Assembly (NCBI RefSeq): GCF_003004785.1
Contig: NZ_PVZS01000014.1
Location: 1 to 64,000, forward strand
Origin: Alsobacter soli
GTDB lineage: Bacteria > Pseudomonadota > Alphaproteobacteria > Rhizobiales > Beijerinckiaceae
DNA length: 64,000 nucleotides
Reading direction: 5' to 3'
Shown here: one piece after another, positions 10,093-22,122 of the stretch
Position numbering within the stretch: the first letter of the stretch is position 1
Layout of the letters: every line of letters starts with the position of its first letter
Program-made: the position numbers and the translations under genes
Notes under the pieces: generated by a model
Database searches by the model: none
What the model was told of the DNA's origin: nothing
The model's input: only the letters and a program-made list of their open reading frames with translations

Positions 10093-10383
10093 CGTCATTG
10101 CGAGGAGCGCAGCGACGAAGCAATCCAGGCGCCGGATCCGATGAGCGACATAGCAGAGCGTTCAGGAGAAGTTCTGGATTGCTTCGCTTCGCTCGCAATA
10201 ACGGTGAAGAGCGGCGCCGAGGCTCACCCTCCCCTTAAGGGGGAGGGTCGGCCCGCAGGGCCGGGGTGGGGTGAGGCAGGGCGTGGAGAGCAACGCTGCA
10301 GGTCCGGTCGCGCTCGCCAGGCGCAGGCCACCCCACCCCGCCGGACTGGGCCCGACGACCCTCCCCTCGAGGGGAGGGTGGGC
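10093..10383. repeat. Type C and type D palindromic repeats between recA and alaS
   Basis: 10093-10204 is a type C pair: CATTGCGAGGAGCGCAGCGA at one end, and GATTGCTTCGCTTCGCTCGC followed by AATAACGG at the other. 10229-10383 is a type D pair built on CCTCCCCTTAAGGGGGAGGG and CCCTCCCCTCGAGGGGAGGG, with GGCCCGCAGGGCC-like inner hairpins. The gap 10384-10536 has no gene and presumably contains the alaS promoter. Confidence 0.85.
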
Positions 10384-10536
10384 ACACGGCCCGTCCGGGC
10401 AGGAGCGTCCTCACCGAAAACCCTTGATCTTTCCGGCATTGCGGCCACGAAACCGGTTTCCATTGTGGCGGCGCATGCACTACAAACGCGGCGAGATCAG
10501 TCCAGCGGCCCGACGGCCGCCCACTTCGAGCGACAC

Positions 10537-13184
<2,648 letters not shown>

Positions 13185-13188
<4 letters not shown>

Positions 13189-14414
13189 GGGCGCTTCGGC
13201 GTCATTCCCCCAAGGCCCGCCTCGCGCGGGCGCGCCACCGCGCCTACGAGATCCTGGAGCAGGCGGTCCCCGGCGACCGCCTCGCTTCCGCGGCGCACGC
13301 CTTCATCATCGCCTGGATCGTGGCGAGCGTCGCCTCCGTGGTGCTCGAGTCCGTGCCGCGCCTGCGGGCGGGCTACGAGCCGATCTTCGTAGCCGTCGAG
13401 TTCTGCTCGGCGCTCGTGTTCACCGTGGAATACGCCCTGCGGCTCTGGGCCTCGGCGGAGCATCCCGCCCTGCGGCACCTGCCTCACTGGCGGGCGCGCC
13501 TCCGGCATGCGCTGACGCCGGCTGGGGTGATCGACCTCCTGGCGATCCTGCCGTTCTACCTGGCCTATTTCGTCGCCGCGGATTTCCGCGTGCTAGTGGT
13601 GTTCAGGCTGCTGCGCTTCCTCAAGCTGATGCGCTACTCGCCGGGCATGCGCTCGCTGACGGAGGCGATCTACGCCGAGCGGCGGGCGCTGGCGGCGTGC
13701 CTGGTGATCCTGGGCAGCCTGGTGATCACCACGGCCGCGGTGATGCATCTCGCCGAGGCGGACGCGCAGCCGGACAAGTTCGGCACCATCCCTGACGCGA
13801 TGTGGTGGGCGGTGATCACCCTGGCCACGGTGGGTTATGGCGACGTGGTGCCGATCACGCCGCTCGGCAAGCTCATCGCGGCGGTGACCGCTCTCATGGG
13901 CCTCGTGATGCTGGCGCTGCCGGTGGGCATCGTGGCGACCGCCTTCGCGGAGGTGATCCACAGGCGCGAATTCGTGGTGACGTGGGGCATGATCGCCCGG
14001 GTGCCGCTGTTCTCGGACCTGTCGGCCGAGGAGGTGGCGGCCGTGATGCGGCTGCTGCGCTCCAAGACGGCGCAGCCGGGCGAGGTCATCGTGAGCCGGG
14101 GCGAGGTCGGCCACAGCATGTACTTTATCGCCGGCGGGCAGGTGGAGATCGAGACCCAGCACGGCAAGCGGCACCTGCTGGGGGAGGGGCAGTTCTTCGG
14201 CGAGATCGCCATCCTGCGCAACGCGCGCCGCACGGCCACCATCCGGGCCGTGGTGCGCTCGCAGTTGCTGGTGCTGGACGCCGCCGATCTGCGCAAGCTC
14301 ATGGACAATCGACCCGATATCGCTGCGCGCATCCGCCAGATCGCCAGCGATCGCGCCGCACAGGCCGAGGCCGCCCCGGGCAACCTGTCGGAGCATCCGT
14401 TCCACGACGTTTAG
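13185..14414 (+). CDS. Voltage-sensor type K+ channel with cyclic-nucleotide-binding domain
   Basis: This 409-residue integral membrane protein has six predicted membrane helices and an S4-like segment carrying Arg135, Arg141, Arg144, Lys147 and Arg150. The pore loop has the selectivity filter TVGYGD at residues 215-220. A cytoplasmic cyclic-nucleotide-binding domain (about 275-395) contains [20 protein letters not shown] and the phosphate cassette [17 protein letters not shown]. The layout resembles Mesorhizobium MlotiK1, a cAMP-gated K+ channel. The start is TTG at 13185, overlapping the alaS stop as TTGA. No Met occurs before the membrane region, so this start is well supported despite the rare codon. 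The ligand is not known. Confidence 0.9.
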
Positions 14415-14460
14415 GCGTCGCTGCCCCGGACGATCCGCTCGCGATGATGGAGCTTCGCCC

Positions 14461-14490
14461 AGAAAAAAGGGAGCGCGTCGCCGCGCTCCC
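14461..14490 (-). terminator. Intrinsic terminator of icd
   Basis: On the minus strand GGGAGCGCG and CGCGCTCCC form a 9-bp stem with a 4-base loop, followed by TTTTTTCT. It lies 26 bases after the icd stop, in the convergent gap with the K+ channel gene. Confidence 0.85.
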
Positions 14491-14515
14491 TTCGGATTCG
14501 GCCTGGACCTGAGGG

Positions 14516-15730
14516 TCAGGCGGCCATGGCCTTCTGGAGGTTCTCGTCGATCTTGTCCAGGAAGCCCGTGGTGGATAGCCACTTCTGGTCGGCGCCGACC
14601 AGCAGGGCGAGGTCCTTGGTCATGAAGCCGGCCTCGACGGTGTCGACGCAGACCTTCTCGAGCGTGCTGGCGAAGCGGGCCAGCTCGGCGTTGTCGTCGA
14701 GCTTGGCGCGGTGCGCCAGGCCGCGGGTCCAGGCGAAAATGGAGGCGATCGAGTTGGTCGAGGTCTCCTTGCCCTTCTGGTGCTCGCGGTAGTGGCGGGT
14801 CACGGTGCCGTGGGCGGCCTCGGCCTCCACGGTCTGTCCGTCCGGCGTCATCAGCACGGAGGTCATCAGGCCGAGCGAGCCGAAGCCCTGGGCCACGATG
14901 TCGGACTGCACGTCGCCGTCGTAGTTCTTGCAGGCCCAGACATAGCCGCCGGACCACTTGAGGGCCGAGGCCACCATGTCGTCGATCAGGCGGTGCTCGT
15001 AGGTGAGGCCGAGCGCGTCGAACTTCGCCTTGAACTCGTTCTGATAGATCTCCTCGAAGATGTCCTTGAAGCGGCCGTCATAGGCCTTGAGGATCGTGTT
15101 CTTCGTGGAGAGGTAGACCGGATACTTGCGCATCAGGCCGTAGTTCAGCGAGGCGCGGGCGAAGTCGCGGATCGAGTCGTCGAGGTTGTACATCGACAGC
15201 GCGACGCCGGCGCCCGGGAACTTGAAGACCTCCTTCTCGATCACCTGGCCGTCGTCGCCCTCGAACTTGATCGTGAGGCGGCCCTTGCCGGGGACCTTGA
15301 AATCGGTGGCGCGGTACTGGTCGCCGAAGGCGTGGCGGCCGACGACGATCGGCTGGGTCCAGCCCGGCACCAGGCGCGGCACGTTCTTGCAGATGATCGG
15401 CTCGCGGAAGATCACGCCGCCCAGGATGTTGCGGATGGTGCCGTTGGGCGACTTCCACATCTCCTTGAGGTTGAACTCCTTCACGCGCGCCTCGTCCGGC
15501 GTGATGGTGGCGCACTTCACGCCCACGCCGACCTTCTTGATGGCGTTCGCGGCGTCGACCGTCACCTGGTCGTTGGTGGCGTCGCGGTTCTCGACCGAGA
15601 GATCGTAATACTGGAGGTCGATGTCCAGGTAGGGGTGGATCAGCTTGTCCTTGATGTACTGCCAGATGATCCGGGTCATCTCGTCGCCGTCGAGTTCGAC
15701 GACCGGGTTCGCCACCTTGATCTTCGCCAT
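14516..15730 (-). CDS. icd: NADP-dependent isocitrate dehydrogenase
   Basis: This 404-residue TCA-cycle enzyme oxidatively decarboxylates isocitrate to 2-oxoglutarate with NADP+. It is the homodimeric eukaryote-like type common in alphaproteobacteria: N-terminus [19 protein letters not shown], substrate region [20 protein letters not shown], and [33 protein letters not shown] is the conserved cofactor-side segment. The ATG at 15730 is preceded by GGAAAG on the minus strand. It is monocistronic, with a terminator downstream. The 257-base gap to folK (15731-15987) holds only a type D-like CCTCCCC...GGGGAGG hairpin near 15930. Confidence 0.98.
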   Translation of the reverse strand: MAKIKVANPVVELDGDEMTRIIWQYIKDKLIHPYLDIDLQYYDLSVENRDATNDQVTVDAANAIKKVGVGVKCATITPDEARVKEFNLKEMWKSPNGTIRNILGGVIFREPIICKNVPRLVPGWTQPIVVGRHAFGDQYRATDFKVPGKGRLTIKFEGDDGQVIEKEVFKFPGAGVALSMYNLDDSIRDFARASLNYGLMRKYPVYLSTKNTILKAYDGRFKDIFEEIYQNEFKAKFDALGLTYEHRLIDDMVASALKWSGGYVWACKNYDGDVQSDIVAQGFGSLGLMTSVLMTPDGQTVEAEAAHGTVTRHYREHQKGKETSTNSIASIFAWTRGLAHRAKLDDNAELARFASTLEKVCVDTVEAGFMTKDLALLVGADQKWLSTTGFLDKIDENLQKAMAA

Positions 15731-15987
15731 CGTGGAAAGCCTTTCCTCAACCTAGGGCGTGCGCGGAAAACGGCGGCCCGCCCGCAGGGGCCGGCCGGGT
15801 CGGCGCACCTCATAGCACCGCGACCCGGGGCGGCAAAGCGCGCCTTTGGTGGGGAATGGGCGCTGTTTGCAACTGGGCCGTGCGCCTGTGAGCCTGGGGG
15901 AAAAGGCCGGTTCAGGCTGGCCCTGCCTCCCTCCCCACAGGGGGAGGGGGAAGTCGCGGCGAGCGGCCTCGACTTGTTCTCGATTGT

Positions 15988-16473
15988 TTAAGGTAGGCGC
16001 TCGATGCCGGTTCGGTCGAGGCTGGCCAGGGCCTCCGCCACGCGCACGCCATCCACGGTCAGGTCCGGTGCGATCTCGGCCAGGGGGACCAGCACGAAGG
16101 CCCGCTCCAGCATGCGCGGGTGGGGCAGGGTGAGGTCCGGGCCGTCCTGCCGCACGCCCTCGTAGGCCAGCACGTCCACGTCGATGAGCCTCGGCCCCCA
16201 GCGCTCGGCGCGGATGCGGCCCATGTCGCGCTCCACCGCGAGGGCCAGGGCGAGCAGGTCGGCGGGGGCGAGATCGGTCTCAACCTCCGCGCACGCGTTC
16301 ACGAACCAGTCCTGCGCCACCGGGCCCCAGGGCGGGGTGCGATAGTCCGACGAGCGGGCGACCAACCGGGCGCCGCGCGCCTCCAGGCGCCCCAGCGCCT
16401 CCGCGACCGCGGCGCGCTTAGCGGCGGCGTCCGGCCCGATATTGGCGCCGAGGCTGAGCCAGGCCCTAGCCAC
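15988..16473 (-). CDS. folK: 2-amino-4-hydroxy-6-hydroxymethyldihydropteridine pyrophosphokinase
   Basis: This 161-residue HPPK transfers pyrophosphate from ATP to 6-hydroxymethyl-dihydropterin, the step before dihydropteroate synthase. The N-terminus ARAWLSLGANIGP and the signature RWGPRLIDVDVLAYEGV (about residues 90-107) are diagnostic, as is LPHPRMLERAFVLVPLAEIAP. The length is normal. Its start overlaps the folB stop by 8 bases, and folP lies just upstream on the same strand, forming a folP-folB-folK operon. Confidence 0.97.
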   Translation of the reverse strand: MARAWLSLGANIGPDAAAKRAAVAEALGRLEARGARLVARSSDYRTPPWGPVAQDWFVNACAEVETDLAPADLLALALAVERDMGRIRAERWGPRLIDVDVLAYEGVRQDGPDLTLPHPRMLERAFVLVPLAEIAPDLTVDGVRVAEALASLDRTGIERLP

Positions 16474-16831
16474 GGCGGCGCTCGATCTCGACCGACACGG
16501 TGTCGAGGATGTGCTGCACGGGCGCCTCGGGCTTCTCGACCTTCACGGTCACAGCCTGGACGCGGGGTTGGGCGGCCAGCACCTCGGCGGCGATGGCCTC
16601 CGCCAGGCCCTCGATGATGCGGAAGCGGCGCTGGGTGGCGATGCCGACCACGAGGTCCGCCAAGGCGCCGTAGCAGACCGCCAGGCTGTAGTCGTCCGCT
16701 TCGCCGGCCGCACGCAGGTCGAGCTCGCACACGAGCGTGATGAAGAAGCGCTGCCCCAGCCGCTCCTCCTCGGGCAGCACGCCGTGGCGGGCGTAAACCG
16801 CGAGGCGGGACAGGGTGATGCGGTCGGTCAT
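16466..16831 (-). CDS. folB: Dihydroneopterin aldolase
   Basis: This 121-residue enzyme cleaves 7,8-dihydroneopterin to 6-hydroxymethyl-dihydropterin and glycolaldehyde. Conserved features are the start DRITLSRLAVYARHGVLPEE, the YGALADLV segment and TVKVEKPEAPV near the C-terminus. I chose the ATG at 16831; the upstream frame runs through a type C repeat and is not coding. It overlaps folK by 8 bases. A repeat separates it from folP (150-base gap), but the strand and pathway are shared. Confidence 0.95.
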   Translation of the reverse strand: MTDRITLSRLAVYARHGVLPEEERLGQRFFITLVCELDLRAAGEADDYSLAVCYGALADLVVGIATQRRFRIIEGLAEAIAAEVLAAQPRVQAVTVKVEKPEAPVQHILDTVSVEIERRRG

Positions 16832-16871
16832 CGGTCGGTTCCTCGAGAGCGGTCCGGGCTGTTGGCCTTTT

Positions 16872-16957
16872 TCGTCCTTGCGAGGAGCGGAGCGACGAAG
16901 CCATCCAGGGAGCCTAGCGGCCAACCCTGGATTGCTTCGCTGCGCTCGCAATGACGG
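16872..16957. repeat. Type C palindromic repeat between folP and folB
   Basis: The left end TTGCGAGGAGCGGAGCGACG and the right end GATTGCTTCGCTGCGCTCGC, followed by AATGACGG, are inverted copies. The element sits within a probable operon. Confidence 0.85.
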
Positions 16958-16981
16958 TGGAGAGACATGGCGCGGTCTGTT

Positions 16982-17803
16982 TCACGCCGACGCGCGCCAG
17001 AGCGCGTCCAGGGTGCGGATGGCGTCCACGTGGGCCTTCACGTCGTGGGCGCGGATGATGTCCGCGCCGCCCGCCACGGCGGCGGCGTGGGCGGCGAGGG
17101 TGCCGAAGAGGCGGTCCTTGGGGGCGATGTCCTCACCGAGGACGCGGCGCAGGAACGATTTGCGCGAGGCGCCGACGAGCACGCGGAAGCCGAAGGCCTT
17201 CAGCTCCGCGACCCGGCGCAGGGCGTCCATGTTCTGCTCCCAGCTTTTGCCGAAGCCGATGCCGGGATCCAGCACCAGACGGTCCTCGCGCAGGCCGGCC
17301 GCCTGGGCGAGGGCGATCGTGCGATCGAAGAAGCGGCGGAACTCGTCGATGATGTCCAGGGAGGCGTCGATCGACTCGCGGTTGTGCATGGCCACCACGT
17401 CACAGTCGTGGTCCGCGGCCACGCGGGCCATCTCGGGGTCGCGCTGCAGGCCCCAGACGTCGTTGATGATCCGGGCGCCCGCGGCGAGAGCCTTGCGGGC
17501 CGTGTCTGCCCGGTAGCTGTCGATGGAGATCGGGACGGGCAGGGACGGGGCCAGCGCCTCGATCACGGGCAGCACGCGGCGCTGCTCCTCCTCCGGGCCG
17601 ACGGGCTGGTGGCCGGGGCGGGTGGATTCGCCCCCGAGGTCGACGATGTCGGCGCCCTCGGCCGCCAGCTGCTGGGCGTGGCGGATCGCGACGGCGGGAT
17701 CGAAGAAGTCGCCGCCGTCCGAGAAGGAGTCCGGCGTGACGTTGACGATGCCCATGATGAGGGTGCGGCCGGGGCGTCGGGCCGGGGCGGCGGGGGTCGG
17801 CAT
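16982..17803 (-). CDS. folP: Dihydropteroate synthase
   Basis: This 273-residue enzyme condenses p-aminobenzoate with 6-hydroxymethyl-dihydropterin pyrophosphate; it is the sulfonamide target. The pterin-binding motif MGIVNVTPDSFSDGG lies at about residues 17-31. DLGGESTRPGHQPV is the second signature loop, followed by ISIDSYRADTARKAL. LDPGIGFGKSWEQN and GASRKSFLRR complete the TIM-barrel motifs. It is divergent from trmJ across a 140-base gap and starts the folate gene group. Confidence 0.97.
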   Translation of the reverse strand: MPTPAAPARRPGRTLIMGIVNVTPDSFSDGGDFFDPAVAIRHAQQLAAEGADIVDLGGESTRPGHQPVGPEEEQRRVLPVIEALAPSLPVPISIDSYRADTARKALAAGARIINDVWGLQRDPEMARVAADHDCDVVAMHNRESIDASLDIIDEFRRFFDRTIALAQAAGLREDRLVLDPGIGFGKSWEQNMDALRRVAELKAFGFRVLVGASRKSFLRRVLGEDIAPKDRLFGTLAAHAAAVAGGADIIRAHDVKAHVDAIRTLDALWRASA

Positions 17804-17943
17804 GGCTGTCCCAAGTGGCGTTCGGGCGGCTGCTTATCGGCTCAATCGGCGTTCCTGTCGAGAAGGACGCGCAAAACGGGCTCCCCTGAGGGCGTCCTCA
17901 TCCTGTAAAGGCTTGCCTCGCCTGCCGCTGACGAGACCCCGAC

Positions 17944-18786
17944 ATGCCCGGAGCCGGAACCGACCACACCCGCCAAGCCCTCTCGGGCGGGCCCGCCATC
18001 ATCCTGGTGGAGCCGCAGCTCGGCGAGAACATCGGCATGGCGGCCCGCGCCATGGCGAATTTCGGCCTGTCCGAGATGCGCATCGTCCGGCCGCGCGAGC
18101 GCTGGCTGAACCAGAAGACCCGCGCGGCGGCCGCGGGGGCGGAGTTCCTGCTGGACCAGGCGCAGGTGTTCGGGTCCCTGCAGGAGGCCGTCGCCGACCT
18201 CCATTTCACCTACGCCACCACGGCCCGCGAGCGCGGGCAGGGCAAGGAGGTGGTGGGACCGGCGCAGGCCGGGCCGGTCCTGCGCGGGCGCGTGGCGGAC
18301 GGGCAAAAGGTCGGAATCATCTTTGGGCGGGAGCGCACCGGTCTCGAGAACGACGACATCGCGCTCGCGGACGCGATCCTCACTTATCCGGTGAACCCGG
18401 GCTACGCGTCTCTCAACCTGGCCCAGGCCGTGCTGCTGGCGGGCTACGCCTGGATGGCGGGCGCGGAGGCGCCGCTGCCGTTCGAGCGCAAGGAGAAGTG
18501 GGGTCCGGCCTCGCGCGACATGCTGCTCAGCTTCTTCGAGTACCTGGAGGACCAGCTCGAGGAGCGCGGCTTCTTCCGCCCCGCCCACAAGCGGCCGGTG
18601 ATGAGCCGCAACCTGCGCAACATCTTCCACCGCATGCAGCTCTCCGAGCAGGACGTCCGGACGCTCCGCGGCATGGTAGTGCGCCTGGTGGAAGGCCCGC
18701 GCGAGCCGCAGACGAAAAAGCGCCGCGGCCCGAAGCAGACGCCGAAGGGGACGAAGCCGGGCACACCCGAGGCGCGGGGGGAATAG
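17944..18786 (+). CDS. trmJ: TrmJ-family (SpoU class) tRNA/rRNA 2'-O-methyltransferase
   Basis: This 280-residue SPOUT methyltransferase uses AdoMet and most likely methylates the 2'-OH of tRNA position 32. The three SPOUT motifs are PQLGENIGMAARAMANFGL (about residues 22-40), IIFGRERTGLENDDI (about 122-136) and NPGYASLNLAQAVLL (about 150-164). The C-terminal 30 residues are Lys/Arg/Pro-rich, which would suit RNA contact. The length and order fit TrmJ; another SpoU specificity cannot be excluded. It is divergent from folP and followed by repeats. Confidence 0.88.
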   Translation: MPGAGTDHTRQALSGGPAIILVEPQLGENIGMAARAMANFGLSEMRIVRPRERWLNQKTRAAAAGAEFLLDQAQVFGSLQEAVADLHFTYATTARERGQGKEVVGPAQAGPVLRGRVADGQKVGIIFGRERTGLENDDIALADAILTYPVNPGYASLNLAQAVLLAGYAWMAGAEAPLPFERKEKWGPASRDMLLSFFEYLEDQLEERGFFRPAHKRPVMSRNLRNIFHRMQLSEQDVRTLRGMVVRLVEGPREPQTKKRRGPKQTPKGTKPGTPEARGE

Positions 18787-18848
18787 GGCGGCGCGGACGC
18801 AGGTCCCGGACCCCGGGAAAGTTCATGCTTCGGCATTCCGCTCTCAGC

Positions 18849-19032
18849 CGTCATCCCCGGCCGGAGCGCCGAAGGCGCGGAGGGTGAAGGGGATCCAGGG
18901 CGGCGCGCGGCGTGCTCCCCCGCTGCTACCTTCAAACGCTCGCGTCGGGGTGACCCGGTTCACGGCCGAATTTTTGGATCAGCCCCCTGGATCCCCTTCC
19001 CGGCCTGCTGCGCAGGCCGCCGGGGATGACGG
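18849..19032. repeat. Type B palindromic repeat after trmJ
   Basis: The left end is TCATCCCCGGCCGGAGCGCC and the right end is CCCCTTCCCGGCCTGCTGCG, closed by CGGGGATGACGG. They are inverted relative to each other around about 90 unconserved bases. Confidence 0.85.
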
Positions 19033-19070
19033 TGGAGAGGTGGCAGGCTGGCGTCTGAAAGGCTTTCGCC

Positions 19071-19517
19071 CGTCATCCCCGGGCTTGTCCCGGGGATCCA
19101 CGCGGAGCGGCCGGGCGCGGACGGCCGGGACCAGCCCGGCCATGACGGAGAGATTCGGCGCCGGACATTTTGGGGCGCCGGGAGGCTTTCGCCCGTCATC
19201 CCCGGGCTTGTCCCGGGGATCCACGCGGGACGGCCGGGCGTGGATGGCCGGGACAAGCCCGGCCATGACGGAGAGAATCGGCGCCGGACATTTTGGGGCG
19301 CCCGGAGGCTTTCGCCCGTCATCCCCGGGCTTGTGCCGGGGATCCACGCGGGACGGCCGGGCGTGGATGGCCGGGACAAGCCCGGCCATGACGGAGAGAA
19401 TCGGCGCCGGACATTTTGGGGCGCCCGGAGGCTTTCGCCCGTCATCCCCGGGCTTGTCCCGGGGATCCACGCGGAGCGGCCGGGCGCGGATGGCCGGGAC
19501 CAGCCCGGCCATGACGG
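19071..19517. repeat. Exact 123-bp tandem array of four type A units upstream of murI
   Basis: CGTCATCCCCGGGCTTGT begins at 19071, 19194, 19317 and 19440, a period of exactly 123 bases each time. The spacers share GCGCCGGACATTTTGGGGCG and GGAGGCTTTCGCC. The third unit has one change in the hairpin loop (TTGTGCC for TTGTCCC). The spacer differs from that of the array at 7529-8728, so the two arrays arose independently from the same palindrome. There is no gene between 18787 and 19588. Confidence 0.95.
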
Positions 19518-19642
19518 AGAGGGGCACGCTGGAGGGTCTCGTTACCGCCCGTTAACGCGCGCCGGTTGTACTGGCTTCACCAACGAGCGTGGGCGCCATG
19601 CGGGTCGATCTTTGGGCGGGAATTCAGTATCACGGCGTCGCC

Positions 19643-20470
19643 ATGTCCCCGCCGCGCGCGCCCACCATCCTCATCTTCGATTCTGGCCTCGGCGGACTCA
19701 CGGTTTTCCGGGAAGTGCTGAAGGCGCGTCCTGACGCGCGGTTCGTCTACGCGGCGGATGACGCGGGCTTTCCGTATGGCCGGCTGGACGAGGCGACGCT
19801 GGTGGCGCGCGTGGTCGCCGTGATCGAGCGCCTTCTGGCGACCCACCAGCCGGACCTGGTCGTGATCGCCTGCAACACGGCGTCCACCCTGGTCCTGCCG
19901 GCGCTGCGGGCCCGGTTCCCGATCCCGTTCGTCGGGACCGTGCCGGCCATCAAGCCCGCAGCGGAGCGATCGCGGACGCGGCACATCGCCGTGCTGGCCA
20001 CGCCCGGCACGGTGAAGCGGGACTACACCCAGGCGCTGATCGACGAGTTCGCCGGGACCTGCCGGGTGACGCTGGTGGGGTCTGTCGCGCTTGCGGCGCT
20101 GTGCGAGGCCGTCCTGAAGGGCGAGGACGTGCCTGACGCGGCGCTCGCGGCGGAGCTGGCGCCGTGCTTCCCGGAAGGCGATCCGCGCACCGACGTGGTC
20201 GTGCTGGGCTGCACCCATTATCCGCTGGTCCGGGATCGCCTGGAGCGCCTGGCGCCATGGCCGGTCACCTGGATCGACCCGGCGCCCGCCATCGCGCGGC
20301 GCGTCGTGCAGCTCATCGGCGCCCCGCTGCTCGCCCACGAGAGCGAGGACGACGCCACCATGGTTCTGACCGGCGGACACGGCGTGACCGCCGCGCTGCG
20401 GCAGGCGCTCGAGGCGTTCGGGCTGCCGCGCGTCGAGGTGGAGCCGATGCCGCTGGCCGGGGTGGCGTGA
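19643..20470 (+). CDS. murI: Glutamate racemase
   Basis: This 275-residue cofactor-independent racemase makes D-glutamate for peptidoglycan. The start motif is ILIFDSGLGGLTVFRE, the first catalytic Cys is in VIACNTASTL, and the second is in VLGCTHYPLV; both are present. I start at the ATG 19643 because homologues begin a few residues before ILIFDSG. GTG 19589 and ATG 19598 would add 15-18 unconserved residues, and none has a strong ribosome site. It is preceded by the 123-bp tandem array and followed by a type C repeat. Confidence 0.95.
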   Translation: MSPPRAPTILIFDSGLGGLTVFREVLKARPDARFVYAADDAGFPYGRLDEATLVARVVAVIERLLATHQPDLVVIACNTASTLVLPALRARFPIPFVGTVPAIKPAAERSRTRHIAVLATPGTVKRDYTQALIDEFAGTCRVTLVGSVALAALCEAVLKGEDVPDAALAAELAPCFPEGDPRTDVVVLGCTHYPLVRDRLERLAPWPVTWIDPAPAIARRVVQLIGAPLLAHESEDDATMVLTGGHGVTAALRQALEAFGLPRVEVEPMPLAGVA

Positions 20471-20522
20471 GGCTTCGGGCCAGCCACGGTAAAGCTGGAG
20501 GCGCGCAGGCACGCCTGAAATC

Positions 20523-20605
20523 CGTCATTGCGAGCGGAGCGAAGCAATCCAGAGCGGCGCCAAGCCCCCTGGATTGCTTCGTCGCTTCGCTCCTCGCAAG
20601 GACGA
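20523..20605. repeat. Type C palindromic repeat after murI
   Basis: CGTCATTGCGAGCGGAGCGA and CTTCGCTCCTCGCAAGGACG are the outer inverted arms. The element lies in the 324-base murI-rpsD gap, which also holds a hairpin at 20653-20680. Confidence 0.85.
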
Positions 20606-20652
20606 GGCGGGTTTGACTCGGCCAGCAGCTTTCTGTATCAGCACCCCCGTGA

Positions 20653-20680
20653 CGCGGGCCGGGTTTGGCCCGCGTTGCTT
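20653..20680 (+). terminator. Hairpin with T-rich tail upstream of rpsD
   Basis: CGCGGGCC and GGCCCGCG form an 8-bp stem with a 6-base loop, followed by TTGCTTTT. It could terminate transcription from murI or act as a leader attenuator of rpsD; the rpsD start is 115 bases downstream. Confidence 0.55.
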
Positions 20681-20794
20681 TTGACGCACCCGTGGTCCTG
20701 CGCGAACGCTCGCAAGGGGCCTGTCGGCCGAGCCGCAAGGCGAGGCAGAGGAGGGCGCGTTCCTCATCCAACACCAACACCAAGAGGAACCGCG

Positions 20795-21412
20795 ATGACG
20801 AAGCGCGTTCAGGCCAAGTACAAGATCGACCGCCGCCTCGGCCAGAACATCTGGGGCCGTCCGAAGAGCCCCGTGAACCGCCGCGAGTACGGCCCCGGCC
20901 AGCACGGCCAGCGCCGCAAGGGCAAGCTCTCCGACTTCGGCACGCAGCTGCGCGCCAAGCAGAAGCTGAAGGGCTACTACGGCAACATCTCCGAGAAGCA
21001 GTTCCGCAAGTACTACGAGGAGGCGCTTCGCCTGAAGGGCGACTCCGGCGAGAACCTGATCGGCCTGCTCGAGCGCCGCCTCGACGCGGTGGTGTTCCGC
21101 TCCAAGTTCGTCGCCACCCCGTTCGCGGCTCGCCAGTTCGTCAACCACGGCCATGTGCGCGTGAACGGTCGCCGCGTCAACATCGCCAGCTACCAGGTCA
21201 AGGTCGGCGACGTGATCGAGGTGAAGGAAGCTTCGAAGCAGCTCGCGATCGTGCTGGAAGCCAGCCAGCTCGCCGAGCGCGACGTGCCGGACTACATCGA
21301 GGTCGACCACTCCAAGATGACCGCCAAGCTCTCCCGCATCCCGGGCCTCGCCGAGGTTCCGTACGCGGTGCAGATGGAGCCGAACCTGGTCATCGAGTTC
21401 TACTCGCGCTGA
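20795..21412 (+). CDS. rpsD: 30S ribosomal protein S4
   Basis: This 205-residue primary 16S rRNA-binding protein nucleates 30S assembly. The N-terminus [20 protein letters not shown] and the [13 protein letters not shown] segment are the alphaproteobacterial type without the zinc Cys set. The S4 RNA-binding domain is [20 protein letters not shown]...[19 protein letters not shown] (about 95-130). The ATG at 20795 follows AAGAGGAACCGCG, a strong ribosome site. It is single, as in relatives, with a terminator after the stop. Confidence 0.99.
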   Translation: MTKRVQAKYKIDRRLGQNIWGRPKSPVNRREYGPGQHGQRRKGKLSDFGTQLRAKQKLKGYYGNISEKQFRKYYEEALRLKGDSGENLIGLLERRLDAVVFRSKFVATPFAARQFVNHGHVRVNGRRVNIASYQVKVGDVIEVKEASKQLAIVLEASQLAERDVPDYIEVDHSKMTAKLSRIPGLAEVPYAVQMEPNLVIEFYSR

Positions 21413-21432
21413 TCTCCGATCCATCCGGATCA

Positions 21433-21464
21433 GGAAGGGCCGCCGCTTGGCGGCCCTTTTTGTT
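21433..21464 (+). terminator. Intrinsic terminator of rpsD
   Basis: GGGCCGCC and GGCGGCCC form an 8-bp stem with a short loop, followed by TTTTTGTTTT. It starts about 20 bases after the rpsD stop. Confidence 0.9.
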
Positions 21465-21551
21465 TTGATGCGCGCAATTTGAGGGGATGTGCAAACGGGG
21501 GTTTCAAGGCCTCTGGTTATGCAAGCTTAGATTGTATTTCGGAGCTGGATC

Positions 21552-21986
21552 ATGCCCCCCCGTTCCCCCAGGCTCGCCCTTGCCGCGCTGATCGCCACGC
21601 TGGCGATTCCCTTCGGCGCCATGTCGGCGCGGGCCGAAACCGCGTGCCCCGAGCTCACCGCCGACCTGCGCGGGATGACGCTGAAGTACCAGCGCATCAT
21701 GACCGACATGCAGGACGCCCGGCGCGCGCTCGCCTACCTGCCCCGCGGCGAGGAGGCCGTCATCCGGGCCGTGGGGCGCTTCGCCTCGCTGACGTCGGCG
21801 GCCCGGGCCGAGCGGGAGCGGATCCTGGCGCTGTATCGCACGGCCGTGAGCCAGGAGTGCTGGCAGTTCGAGCAGGCCAGCCTGGAGCAGACGCAGGAGA
21901 CCTTCGCGCGCGCCACGGCCGGCGAGGAGGAGACCCTCACAGGCACCCGGCGCGTCCTGTCCGGGGTGGCGAACGTCATCAAGTAG
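21552..21986 (+). CDS. Small secreted two-cysteine protein, paralogue of the next gene
   Basis: This 144-residue protein has a signal peptide (about residues 1-28, ending MSARAET). The mature part is mostly helical, with one Cys near its start (TACPEL) and one in SQECWQF. It shares a pattern with the protein at 22123-22545: an Arg/Glu-rich helix, then ILALY, then xxEC, then a helix with the form LEQTQETF. That marks the two as tandem paralogues. The start is ATG 21552; an overlapping upstream region has no better site. I do not recognise the family. A periplasmic location is predicted, with a possible disulfide. There is no obvious promoter motif in 21465-21551. Confidence 0.7.
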   Translation: MPPRSPRLALAALIATLAIPFGAMSARAETACPELTADLRGMTLKYQRIMTDMQDARRALAYLPRGEEAVIRAVGRFASLTSAARAERERILALYRTAVSQECWQFEQASLEQTQETFARATAGEEETLTGTRRVLSGVANVIK

Positions 21987-22122
21987 GACGACCGCTCGCC
22001 ACCGAAGATTACACGGCAGGCGCTGCGCCCGCGAAACGTTTGTCGAATGCGACCGGCTTCGAAGGCGTTTCCGCAACGGGCGGCGCGGTATGACACGGCG
22101 TATCCAGAACGGAGCCGGCGTC

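Noticed and set aside
19542-19557. CtrA-like half-sites (TTAC...TTAAC) upstream of murI
   Set aside because: The half-sites are 10 bases apart instead of the 11 required, and the first has a mismatch.
20681-20703. TTGACG hexamer as a sigma-70 promoter for rpsD
   Set aside because: No acceptable -10 hexamer at 16-18 bases; one hexamer alone is not sufficient in this base composition.
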